Assembly: GCA_964498075.1 (NCBI GenBank)
Contig: CAZCGA010000156.1
Coordinates: 1 to 13,721 of the forward strand
Direction: 5' to 3'
Length of the DNA: 13,721 bases
Source of the DNA: CAZCGA01 sp964498075
GTDB taxonomy: Bacteria; Desulfobacterota; Binatia; HRBIN30
How positions within the stretch are numbered: the stretch's first letter is position 1; each line of letters starts with the position of its first letter. The position numbers and the translations under genes are program-made. This document shows, piece by piece, positions 1 to 6,398 of the stretch. Below the pieces are notes generated by a model that was given only the letters and a program-made list of their open reading frames with translations, was not told where the DNA came from and did not search any database.

Positions 1-335
1 GAGATCACCATCCCCAAGTACGTCGAGGTGGAACAACCGGCGCCACCGAAGCCGTCGATCTTTGCAGCAATCTCCAACGAAGATCTCCTAAGCTACGGCG
101 TGCCGGCTGAATGGGTTGAAGAAGTCCGCCTGGCCACGGAGGACAGCCTGCTGGAGCTGGCTGATCATCTGCCGAAGGAGGCCGCCGAACCTCGCCGCGC
201 TCGGAGCCGGGCGCCCGAATAGTCTCTTCTTCGCCGGCGACCTGGGGCAGCGGATCTTTCAGCAGCCCTTCTCATGGAAAGCACTCGGCGTCGCTATCCG
301 CGGGCGATCCAGAACGCTGCGCATCAGCTCCCGCT
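1..335 (+). pseudogene. Remnant of RelE-fused UvrD-like DNA helicase, internally deleted
   Basis: The frame open from base 1 reads a linker (YVEVEQPAPPKP, then ISNEDLLSYGVPAEW, then LADHLPKEAAE). From memory of the family, this joins an N-terminal RelE-like toxin domain to a superfamily I helicase. At about 187-190 the similarity jumps to another frame, which reads LAALGAGRPNSLFFAGDLGQRIF, then FSWKALGV and RGRSRTLRIS, up to about 335. That block is the UvrD motif III/IV region (GDxxQ.I followed by an LxxNYR-like stretch). The roughly 300 residues that should lie between, including the Walker A and B motifs, are missing. The linker frame stops at 222. After about 335 helicase similarity ends abruptly. 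The gene starts left of the window, so a truncated RelE-linker protein could still be made; a working helicase could not. Confidence 0.82.
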
Positions 336-1033
336 TGGCCAACGCCCGCGTGGGTGTCGAGCGGCGCGACGCACGCCGTAGCAGGCTGCCAGGGCCGATT
401 GCCGAAGCGATCGAGCGACACCACTTCGCCGACCGGGCGCCGTGTCGTCGGTCCGTAGCGGCCGAGCGGCCAGCCGAGCGGCACCATCGCGACCGGCGTG
501 ACGTTCCACGGCAGGCCGAGAATGCGGCGCGCCACGAAGTTGTTCCACAGCGGCATGGTGATCAGGTTGGCACCGAGCCCGGCGGCACGCGCAGCCAACA
601 ACAGGTTCTGAATCGATGGGAAGATCGAGCCGTACGTGCTCGCCGCGATGATTGGTGGAAACCCCACGCGTGGTCCGCGGATGCAGGCCACCACGAAGAC
701 CGGGATTTCCTCGAAGTGGTCGACGCCCCATTCGACCGCCTTGTTGAGACGCTGCTCCTTGGGATCGTGGCGCGCCTTCCACGCCGCCACGCGCCGGTAC
801 AGCCGCCACATGCGGCGGTTCTGCCGCCCCAGCTTCGCCTTCACCACCGGGTCTTTGACCACGATGAACTCCCAGCCCTGCGAGTTTTGCTGCGTCGGCG
901 CCTTGAGCGCCAGCTCGATCAGCTGCAGCACCAACGCGTCGTCGACCGGATCGGGTTTGACCCGCCGCACGGCACGCTGAGTCATCATGGCGTCCTTCAG
1001 CGGCATGCTGAAATCAGAAACCGGTGTCGTCAT
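272..1033 (-). CDS. Nitroreductase family protein with aberrant C-terminal tail
   Basis: A 253-residue FMN-dependent nitroreductase-like oxidoreductase, expected to be cytosolic and to reduce nitro, quinone or enoyl compounds with NAD(P)H; the substrate is unknown. Family features are the N-terminal RAVRR (about residues 20-24), LKAPTQQNSQGWEFIVV (43-59, FMN-binding region), a central AARAAGLGANLI (147-158) and PVGEVVSLDRFGNRPW near residues 200-215, where such proteins normally end. The last 38 residues (low complexity, rich in Ala, Asp, Gly and Ser) run into the antisense of the helicase remnant and stop there. The start at 1033 is chosen because GGAGGGCG lies just upstream (1038-1045) and because a longer reading would run through the divergent cupin gene. 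The frame stays open upstream to 1666, but that is only antisense to the cupin and its leader. It is transcribed divergently from the cupin gene. Confidence 0.88.
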   Translation of the reverse strand: MTTPVSDFSMPLKDAMMTQRAVRRVKPDPVDDALVLQLIELALKAPTQQNSQGWEFIVVKDPVVKAKLGRQNRRMWRLYRRVAAWKARHDPKEQRLNKAVEWGVDHFEEIPVFVVACIRGPRVGFPPIIAASTYGSIFPSIQNLLLAARAAGLGANLITMPLWNNFVARRILGLPWNVTPVAMVPLGWPLGRYGPTTRRPVGEVVSLDRFGNRPWQPATACVAPLDTHAGVGQAGADAQRSGSPADSDAECFP

Positions 1034-1176
1034 TTCTCGCCCTCCGCTGGCGATACGTTTGGTCCGGGCGTGGCCCGGCTGCGGCACGGCCTCCGCAAGC
1101 TCCGCTGCCAATCCGGTCAGCGAGACGCCTGCGTGCGACCGTCTCTCGGCGTCCGATCGTGCGTCCTTGACCCGCC

Positions 1177-1205
1177 ACAACGTACAATGCAGCGTACGTT
1201 GTACG
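1177..1205. promoter_or_regulatory. Two interleaved palindromes, candidate repressor operator
   Basis: ACAACGTAC (1177-1185) is matched perfectly by GTACGTTGT (1194-1202) with an 8-bp spacer. Offset by 3.5 bp, CGTACAA (1181-1187) is matched perfectly by TTGTACG (1199-1205). The sites sit in the 204-bp divergent region between the nitroreductase and cupin genes, 33 bp before the cupin start. GTAC-centred dyads of this size are typical of TetR-family operators, and overlapping dyads can bind two dimers. No regulator gene is in the window, so the family assignment is an inference. I could not find a convincing -35/-10 pair. Confidence 0.55.
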
Positions 1206-1237
1206 CAACGGCAAGAGAGGCACGAAGGAGGGTGGTC

Positions 1238-1558
1238 ATGGACAAGCCCAAGCGCATTCTCGGCAACGTCGGTACCAAGCTCCTGCTCGACAACGATCGC
1301 GTCAGGGTCTGGGAGCTGGATCTCGCACCGGGCGCGGAGTCGGATGTCCACCGGCACGACCTGGACTACCTGATCGTGCAGATCGAGGGAGACCGCATCG
1401 CCGCCGTCCCGGAACCGGACTCGGGCGGCAAGTATACCGAGTACATTGAGGTTGAGGCGACGCCGGGCAAGGTGAGCTACCTCACCCGCGGCGGGATCGA
1501 GACGGCGGTCAACGTCGGCCAACGACGCTATCGCGAGATCCTGATCGAGCTGAAGTAG
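1238..1558 (+). CDS. Small cupin-domain protein
   Basis: A 106-residue single-domain cupin. The core motif PGAESDVHRHDLDYLIVQIEG spans about residues 31-51, with H38 and H40 as likely metal ligands; the second motif is near PGKVSYLTRGGIETAVNVG (76-94). The usual third His of the first cupin motif is not obvious, so metal binding is uncertain. Proteins of this kind are often found beside acyl-CoA or aromatic catabolic genes, but no reaction can be assigned. The start is well supported by GAAGGAGGG at 1224-1232. The stop lies 6 bases before the acyl-CoA synthetase start, so the two were probably co-transcribed. The palindromic site at 1177-1205 lies directly upstream and probably controls this unit. 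Confidence 0.85.
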   Translation: MDKPKRILGNVGTKLLLDNDRVRVWELDLAPGAESDVHRHDLDYLIVQIEGDRIAAVPEPDSGGKYTEYIEVEATPGKVSYLTRGGIETAVNVGQRRYREILIELK

Positions 1559-1564
1559 GCTACC

Positions 1565-3153
1565 ATGTTGCTGCTCGGAGACATCCTGCGCCGGCAGGCC
1601 GCCGTCCGCGGCGACAAGACGGCGTACATCGTCGGCACCGCACGCATGACCTATCGCACGTTTCATGCACGCTCAAACCAGCTCGCGCGCGCGCTCCAGC
1701 GCCTCGGCGTTCGCCGTGGCGACCGCGTCGCTGTGATGGCCAACAATCGCGCCGAGTACCCGATCATCTACTTCGCGGTGATCAAGCTGGGCGCGATCGT
1801 GGTGCCGGTGAGTGCACGCTTCACCGCTGCCGAGGTGGCGAACATCGTGTGCCACTCCGAGGCCGAGACGTTCTTCGGCGCGCGGGAGTTCGCCGCGCTC
1901 GTCGCCGACCTGCGGAGCGCGGGGCGCTTGCCCTTGGTGCAACGATTCATCTCCATCGACGGCGCGGAACCAAACCTCCCCGTGACCCCCTCCTCGGGAT
2001 AAGGAGGGGGAAAGATGGCGAGCTGGAATTGGATTGCTTGGCAGACGCGGAACCGACTGACGACATCGAGGCAGCCATCGACGAGCACGATCCGCACGTC
2101 ATGCTGTACACCAGCGGCACCACCGGCTCGCCGAAAGGCACGCTGCTCACGCATCGCAGCTACCACCTGCAGGCCATGACCTCCCACCTGCAGCTCGGTT
2201 TCAGCGAGGACGACATCGCGCTCAGCATGTTTCCCATGTTTCACATGGGCGGCTGGACGCTGCCGCTGGGCTTCTGGCACACCGGCGCAACGGCGGTGAT
2301 CATGCCGAAGGCGGATCCGCGCGCCATCCTCGAAACGATCGAACGCGAACGCGTCACGTACTTCTATGCGGTGCCCACCGTGTTCCGATCCCTGCTCGCG
2401 GTGCCCGACTTCGATCGCTTCGATGTCAGCTCACTGCGGCTCCTCGGCGGCGGGACGGCGGCCCTGACCGGGGCGCAGGTGGAGGAGATCATGGACCGCT
2501 TCCGCTGCCGCAACATGGTGATCCTCTACGGCTCGACCGAGGCGGGGCCGGTCAGCGTCGTGCGCCCGTGTGACGTGCCGCGCAAGCCGGAGACGGTGGG
2601 CCGGCCGTACTTGGACGTCGAGGTCCGGCTCGTCGACGACAACGGCCACGACGTCGCGGCTGGTGCAGTCGGCGAGATCGCCGCGCGCAGCGAGTTCACG
2701 ATGACGGGGTACTGGCGCAACCCGGAAGAAACAGCGCGGACGATGCGGGACGGTTGGGTGCGCACCGGCGATCTGGGAGCGTTCGACGCGGAGGGTTTCC
2801 TCTCCATCGTCGGGCGCCGCAAGGAGGTCATTCGCAGCGGCGGCGAGAGCATCTTTCCGGTCGAGATCGAGCGCGTGCTGCTGACGCATCCGGAGATCCG
2901 CGAGGCCAGCGTGGTGGGAGTGCCCGACCCGCACTGGGGCGAAGCGGTCGTCGTCGCCGTCGTCGTGCGCGCCGGCGCGGCGCTCACCGCCGCCGACGTG
3001 ATCGAGTACGTGCGCGCCCGTCTGGCGAGCTACAAGAAGCCACGCCACGTCTGCTTCCTGCCGGAGCTGCCGCGCACGGCGGCGTCGCAGCAGGTGCACA
3101 AGCCCCTGCTCAAGGAACTGATCCTCGAACGACTCAAGGAGGGACGGCGGTGA
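1565..3153 (+). pseudogene. AMP-dependent acyl-CoA synthetase, disrupted by a hairpin repeat
   Basis: Two collinear pieces of one ANL-superfamily acyl-CoA ligase (fatty or organic acid + ATP + CoA to acyl-CoA). Piece 1 (1565-2002) has the N-terminal subdomain: LLLGDILRRQAAVRGDKTAYI, GDRVAVMANNRAEY and LGAIVVPVSARFTAAEV. Piece 2 resumes in another frame at about 2020 and runs to 3153. It carries the P-loop TSGTTGSPKG (2110-2139), YGSTEAGP (about 2527-2550), RTGDLGAFDAEGFLSIVGRRKEVI and SGGESIFPVEIE. Between them lies an inserted hairpin repeat (1973-2018), which supplies the TAA stop at 2000-2002 and shifts the frame. Joined, the pieces give about 520 residues, the usual family length. Piece 2 alone has no evident ribosome site; its first in-frame ATG (2101) falls within the P-loop region. 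Loss of function is likely unless the shift is an assembly error. Confidence 0.83.
1973..2018 (+). repeat. C-rich/G-rich hairpin repeat, copy 1 (inside acyl-CoA synthetase)
   Basis: A perfect 9-bp stem, CCCCCTCCT (1986-1994) with AGGAGGGGG (2002-2010), closes a 7-base loop. The lead-in AACCTCCCCGTG (1973-1984) matches AACCTCTCCCTG of the copy at 12904-12950 at 10 of 12 positions, and both share AAGGAGGGGG in the right arm. The insertion interrupts a coding sequence that is normal on both sides. Exact insertion ends cannot be fixed without an uninterrupted homologue. Confidence 0.75.
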
Positions 3154-3204
3154 AGGCAAGAAGCCCTTCTTGACAGATCGAGACGACCTTCGTACCGTCA
3201 CTCC

Positions 3205-4248
3205 GTGGACCTCACCCTGAAGCGCCTCATTCTCGATCCGCCCTCGACCGTGCGCCAGGGCGCGATGCCCGCGGGCGCATTGAACGAACCCGAAGCGCCG
3301 GTCATCGATCCGACAGAGCTCGCGGCGGGCGACGCGAAGCGATGGCTCGACGCGCTGACGCGGGGGGAGATTCAGGAGTTGCGTCAGTTGAACGACCGGC
3401 ATTCGTGGGCGTCGCTCATCACCAACTGGGGACTGGTGCTCGCCTCGTTCGCCATGGTCGCGTACGTTCCGAATCCGCTGACGATCCTCCTCGCCTTCGC
3501 GGTGATCGGCACGCGACAACTGGGGCTGTCCATCCTGATGCACGAAGCGGCGCACCGCACACTGTTCAAGAACCGCACGCTGAACGACTTCGTCGGCAGC
3601 TGGCTGTGCGCGTATCCAGTGTGGAGCGATCTCTACCCGTACCGGCGGTATCACTTGCAGCATCACGCCAAGAACTGGACCGCCGACGATCCCGACCTGA
3701 ACCTCGCCACGCCGTTTCCAGTGACAACGGCGAGCATGCGGCGCAAGATCGGGCGCGACCTCACCGGGCGAACGGCCTGGAAGCGGGTGAAGTACGTCCT
3801 CAAACGCGACCTCGGAATGAACCTCCAGCAGTTCGGGAGCAACGCCGGCTGGCGCAACCTGCGCGGCGTGACGATCACCAACCTCCTCTTGCTCGGCATG
3901 CTCGCGGCCTGCGGGCACCCCGCGTTGTACCTGCTTTGGATCGGCGCCTGGTTCACGACCCACCACCTCGTCGTGCGCCTGCGCTCGATCGCCGAGCACG
4001 CGATGATCCCCGACCGCAACGATCCGCTGCGCAACACCCGCACCACCCTGACGTGCTGGTGGGAGCGTCTCTTCATCGCGCCCAACTTCGTCAACTACCA
4101 CCTCGAGCATCACCTCATCATGACCGTCCCCCACTACAGGCTACCGCGCATGCACCGCATGCTGCGCGACCGGGGCGTGCTGGAGGGGGCGTGCGTGGCG
4201 ACCAGCTATCTCGACGTCCTCAAACTCGCAGCCAGCAAGCCGGCGTAG
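3205..4248 (+). CDS. Membrane fatty acid desaturase family protein
   Basis: A 347-residue integral membrane di-iron enzyme of the fatty-acid desaturase/hydroxylase superfamily. It would introduce a double bond or hydroxyl into a lipid acyl chain using O2 and an electron donor. All three histidine boxes are present: HEAAH (113-117), HLQHH (150-154) and HLEHH (299-303), with a supporting RSIAEH (260-265). Hydrophobic segments lie near 71-88, 91-112, 222-237 and 240-256. The sequence resembles the group that acts on lipids or carotenoid-like substrates, but the substrate is unclear. The GTG at 3205 lacks a good ribosome site. The ATG at 3265 (residue 21) is an equally possible start and removes no conserved motif. 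The gene follows the synthetase remnant by 51 bases and precedes a DoxX-like gene by 59. Confidence 0.9.
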   Translation: MDLTLKRLILDPPSTVRQGAMPAGALNEPEAPVIDPTELAAGDAKRWLDALTRGEIQELRQLNDRHSWASLITNWGLVLASFAMVAYVPNPLTILLAFAVIGTRQLGLSILMHEAAHRTLFKNRTLNDFVGSWLCAYPVWSDLYPYRRYHLQHHAKNWTADDPDLNLATPFPVTTASMRRKIGRDLTGRTAWKRVKYVLKRDLGMNLQQFGSNAGWRNLRGVTITNLLLLGMLAACGHPALYLLWIGAWFTTHHLVVRLRSIAEHAMIPDRNDPLRNTRTTLTCWWERLFIAPNFVNYHLEHHLIMTVPHYRLPRMHRMLRDRGVLEGACVATSYLDVLKLAASKPA

Positions 4249-4307
4249 CACTCCCGTCCACGCGAGGTCCCTCGAGAGACAACGCACGCGAAGGGAGGTT
4301 CGCAGCG

Positions 4308-4691
4308 ATGGCCGAGTTCATGAAACCCTGGAGTGCGCAGACCTACGCGCTCATGCGCATCATGGTGGGTCTGCTGTTCCTGAGCCACGGGCTGTCGAAG
4401 CTCGTGGGCTTCCCGGTGCCGGCACCGGCCGAGGCGCCGGCCTTCATCCTCTACACGGCGGGCCCGATCGAGCTGATCTGCGGGGTGCTGGTTGCGCTCG
4501 GGCTGCAGACGCGCTGGGCGGCCTTCCTCGCCAGCGGCATGATGGCGGCGGCGTACTTCATGGCGCATTTCCCGCGCGGCTTCTTCCCGATCGCCAACGG
4601 CGGCGAGCTCGCCGTGCTGTACTGCTTCGCGTTCCTGTTCATCTCCGCCCACGGCGCCGGCATCTGGAGCGTCGACGCGAGCCGGCAGTAG
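4308..4691 (+). CDS. DoxX family membrane protein
   Basis: A 127-residue protein with four predicted membrane spans: about 13-34 (YALMRIMVGLLFLSHGLSKLVG), 45-67, 69-87 and 97-118. The first span with its LSHGLSKL pattern, the PIELICGVLVALGL stretch and the late GGELAVLYCFAFLFIS are typical of DoxX-like proteins, which are loosely tied to quinone or thiol redox systems; no specific reaction can be given. The length is normal for the family. The ATG is supported by AAGGGAGG at 4291-4298. It lies close behind the desaturase and may share its transcript. A short inverted repeat (4705-4718) follows the stop but has no T-run. Confidence 0.85.
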   Translation: MAEFMKPWSAQTYALMRIMVGLLFLSHGLSKLVGFPVPAPAEAPAFILYTAGPIELICGVLVALGLQTRWAAFLASGMMAAAYFMAHFPRGFFPIANGGELAVLYCFAFLFISAHGAGIWSVDASRQ

Positions 4692-5114
4692 CCCGGCGTG
4701 ATTTGCCGGCGCACCGGCTTGCCCAACAAGTCGATCGGCAGGCGAATTGAACGTGCAGAGTCTCCGACCCCAGCTTGCACGCGGCGGTTGAAACCGCGCG
4801 CTACAAGGAGCACCAAGCCTGCCTGCGCAGGCTCCCAACCCCGCCACCGGCAGCGTCTTTCGGGGGGGGAGGGGAGTCGCCGGAGGGCGACTTGGGTGCC
4901 TCTCGTAGCGCGCGAATTCATTCGCCGCGTCCGGCGCGGCTGCTGGGTACTGTCCGTCTTAGGAGGAACAACCTTACGCTCAGGATGCAGATGCGATCGC
5001 TTCGATCTCCTGTAGCTCGACCATGGTGTGTTCCTTCACAACGTCCGGCAACCGGCGAACGAAGCGGTCCGTCGAGAAGTACTCGGATCGCGTCGCGATC
5101 CGCCCCCTGCGCTG
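4692..5114. other. Non-coding interval with repeat element; no convincing gene
   Basis: This 423-base stretch lies between the DoxX stop and the end of the exported coiled-coil gene on the other strand. Its left half holds the structured repeat pair at 4779-4930. The right half (4931-5114) shows no domain. On the minus strand the frame of the neighbouring small gene stays open past its TAG down to a TGA at 4980-4982. That includes a short ATG frame (5024-4980) preceded by AAGGA. I do not call either a gene. Confidence 0.6.
4779..4930. repeat. Inverted pair of two-hairpin palindromic units
   Basis: Two units face each other (about 4779-4836 on plus, 4930-4872 on minus). Each begins ACGCGGCG, forms hairpin 1, runs through GCGCTAC...CACC, forms hairpin 2 and ends in CCC. 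Hairpin 1 is GCGGTT-GA-AACCGC (4784-4797) in the left unit and GCGAAT-GA-ATTCGC (4925-4912, minus) in the right. Hairpin 2 is AGCCTGC-CTGC-GCAGGCT (4816-4833) in the left and AGTCGCC-CTCC-GGCGACT (4892-4875, minus) in the right. All four stems are perfect. The two copies differ at two base pairs in hairpin 1 and three in hairpin 2, and every difference is compensated on the other side. About 35-40 bases, including a G-tract, separate the units. No transposase or clear target duplication is visible. Confidence 0.85.
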
Positions 5115-5399
5115 CTACTTCGCGCCGGCCTTCTTGAGTTGGTCGACTTCCGCAGCCAGCGCCGTGACCTTTTGGGTCAGCTGTCGGATCTGATCCTCCA
5201 GGTAGCGATGGCGGTGGCGTGAGCGTTCGAGGCTGACCTCGTCGCGCTTACCGGCGACGTGCTGATGCCCGCCGCCGCACGGCTCGTCGACCGAGTCATA
5301 GAACTGCTCACCGCAGCCGTCGTACTCCTGACCTCGCGCGACCATCGGTGCCAACCAGATCAGCGAAGCCATCATCAGCCCTGCGCACAGTGTCCGCAT
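5115..5399 (-). CDS. Small exported protein with C-terminal coiled coil
   Basis: A 94-residue protein I do not recognise as a named family. Residues 1-23 form a signal peptide (positive start, hydrophobic core LCAGLMMASLIWLAPMV, likely cleavage after ARG before QEYDG), so it should be periplasmic or outside. The mature part has two cysteines (C29, C41), a Gly/His patch GGGHQH (42-47), a basic RSRHRHR stretch (59-65), then a heptad-like helix YLEDQIRQLTQKVTALAAEVDQLKK (66-90) expected to form a coiled coil. The start is well supported by AAGGAGGG at 5406-5413. It is divergent from the SDR gene across 216 bases. The two cysteines could make one disulfide and the histidines could bind metal; both are guesses. 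Confidence 0.72.
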   Translation of the reverse strand: MRTLCAGLMMASLIWLAPMVARGQEYDGCGEQFYDSVDEPCGGGHQHVAGKRDEVSLERSRHRHRYLEDQIRQLTQKVTALAAEVDQLKKAGAK

Positions 5400-5615
5400 G
5401 CGCTGCCCTCCTTGCAAATGTGTGCTCCCTAACGCGGCACAGTGGTCGGAGTCAAACGAATGTCGAACTTCCCGTTCGCGTCCGGCGCGGTTGCGTCGGC
5501 CAAGCGCCTTGCACAGAAACTGCCCGATCGTGTCTCGCCCGACAAGATTGGTCCCCGTTGCAGGGCGCTCCACACCGCGGTACTGTCGCGCGCTTGAGCG
5601 GAGTGGAAAAGCACA

Positions 5616-6389
5616 ATGGACGGAGTAACGAGGCCGCACACGGCTCGCTTCACTGGTCGAACCGCCATCGTAACCGGCGCGGGATCCGGGCTCGGACGCG
5701 CGACATCGATGCGGCTTGCCGCGGAAGGCGCCGCGGTCGCGTGCCTCGACCTGGTGCTCGATGCCGCCCAGCAGACTGCGGCCGGGATCGTCGAAGCCGG
5801 CGGCGCCGCACGTGCCTACTTCGTTGACGTGTCCGAGCCTCAGTCCGTGCGCGCCGCCGTCAGCGCGGCCGCGACGGACCTCGGCCGGCCGTCGGTGCTG
5901 GTGAACTGCGCCGGTATCGGCAAGTTTGCCCACTCGCACGAGATGCCGTTCGAAGACTGGTCGCGCATCATCGGCGTCAACCTGACCGGGAGCTTCCTCA
6001 TGGCGCAAGCGGTGCTGCCGTACTTGCTCGAGGACGGCGGCACCATCGTCAACATCGCCTCCAATGCCGGAATCATGGGCCTGCCGTACAGTGCGGCGTA
6101 CTGCGCGTCGAAGGGCGGCGTGATCCAGCTCACCAAGGCGCTCGCGGATGAGTATCTGAAACGCCGCGTGCGGGTGAATGCCGTCGCGCCGGGTGGCATC
6201 GCGACGCCGCTGCAGCAGGCGTTCCGGCTGCCGCTGGATGCCGACCCCAAGGCGATCCGCAAGGCGGTGTCGCCGCTGGGTAACGCCCAGCCGGAGGAAG
6301 TGGCCGCGCTGATCGCCTTCGTGGCCTCGGACGAGGCGCGCTACATGACCGGGTCAATCATCTCCATCGACGGCGGCCTGACCATCTGA
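5616..6389 (+). CDS. Short-chain dehydrogenase/reductase (SDR)
   Basis: A 257-residue classical SDR oxidising an alcohol to a ketone or the reverse. The cofactor motif is TGAGSGLG (20-27). D45 at the end of the second strand (VACLDL) favours NAD(H) over NADP(H). DV (71-72), NCAG (97-100) and catalytic S149, Y162 and K166 (YCASK) are all present, followed by NAVAPGGIATPL (188-199) and the C-terminal GSIISIDGGLTI. It is full length. The ATG at 5616 has a modest GGAG/GGAA stretch upstream (5600-5608). It is the first gene of a tight plus-strand run: the LLM oxidoreductase starts 9 bases after its stop. The likely role is the dehydrogenation step of a catabolic pathway, possibly of hydroxyacyl-CoA or cyclic alcohols; the substrate is not determinable here. 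Confidence 0.92.
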   Translation: MDGVTRPHTARFTGRTAIVTGAGSGLGRATSMRLAAEGAAVACLDLVLDAAQQTAAGIVEAGGAARAYFVDVSEPQSVRAAVSAAATDLGRPSVLVNCAGIGKFAHSHEMPFEDWSRIIGVNLTGSFLMAQAVLPYLLEDGGTIVNIASNAGIMGLPYSAAYCASKGGVIQLTKALADEYLKRRVRVNAVAPGGIATPLQQAFRLPLDADPKAIRKAVSPLGNAQPEEVAALIAFVASDEARYMTGSIISIDGGLTI

Positions 6390-6398
6390 GAGTGACGG

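Noticed and set aside
1064..1078. CCGGGC-GTG-GCCCGG hairpin in the nitroreductase leader
   Set aside because: A single short GC hairpin in GC-rich DNA with no repeat copies or supporting signals; too weak to call a regulatory element.
1167..1188. TTGACC followed by TACAAT as a promoter for the cupin
   Set aside because: The spacing is 10 bases, too short for a sigma-70 promoter; TACAAT is better explained as part of the palindrome.
116..1558. Long plus-strand open frame across the nitroreductase and into the cupin
   Set aside because: Only its ends match anything: the helicase block at 188-335 and the cupin from 1238. The middle is antisense to the nitroreductase and rich in Arg and His, as shadow frames are in GC-rich DNA.
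2015..2017. ATG preceded by AAGGAGGGGG as a restart for the synthetase C-terminal piece
   Set aside because: It looks like a good start site but is in a different frame from the downstream synthetase piece, so it cannot rescue it.
2431..4134. 567-codon minus-strand open frame opposite the synthetase and desaturase
   Set aside because: It is antisense to two genes with clear motifs, its composition (many His, Arg and Glu) is typical of shadows, and no domain is visible.
4705..4718. GCCGG/CCGGC hairpin after the DoxX gene as a terminator
   Set aside because: The stem is only 5 bp and there is no T-run after it.
4698..5137. Plus-strand short frames over the intergenic repeat
   Set aside because: Their translations come from the palindromic units themselves and have no ribosome site or protein-like pattern.
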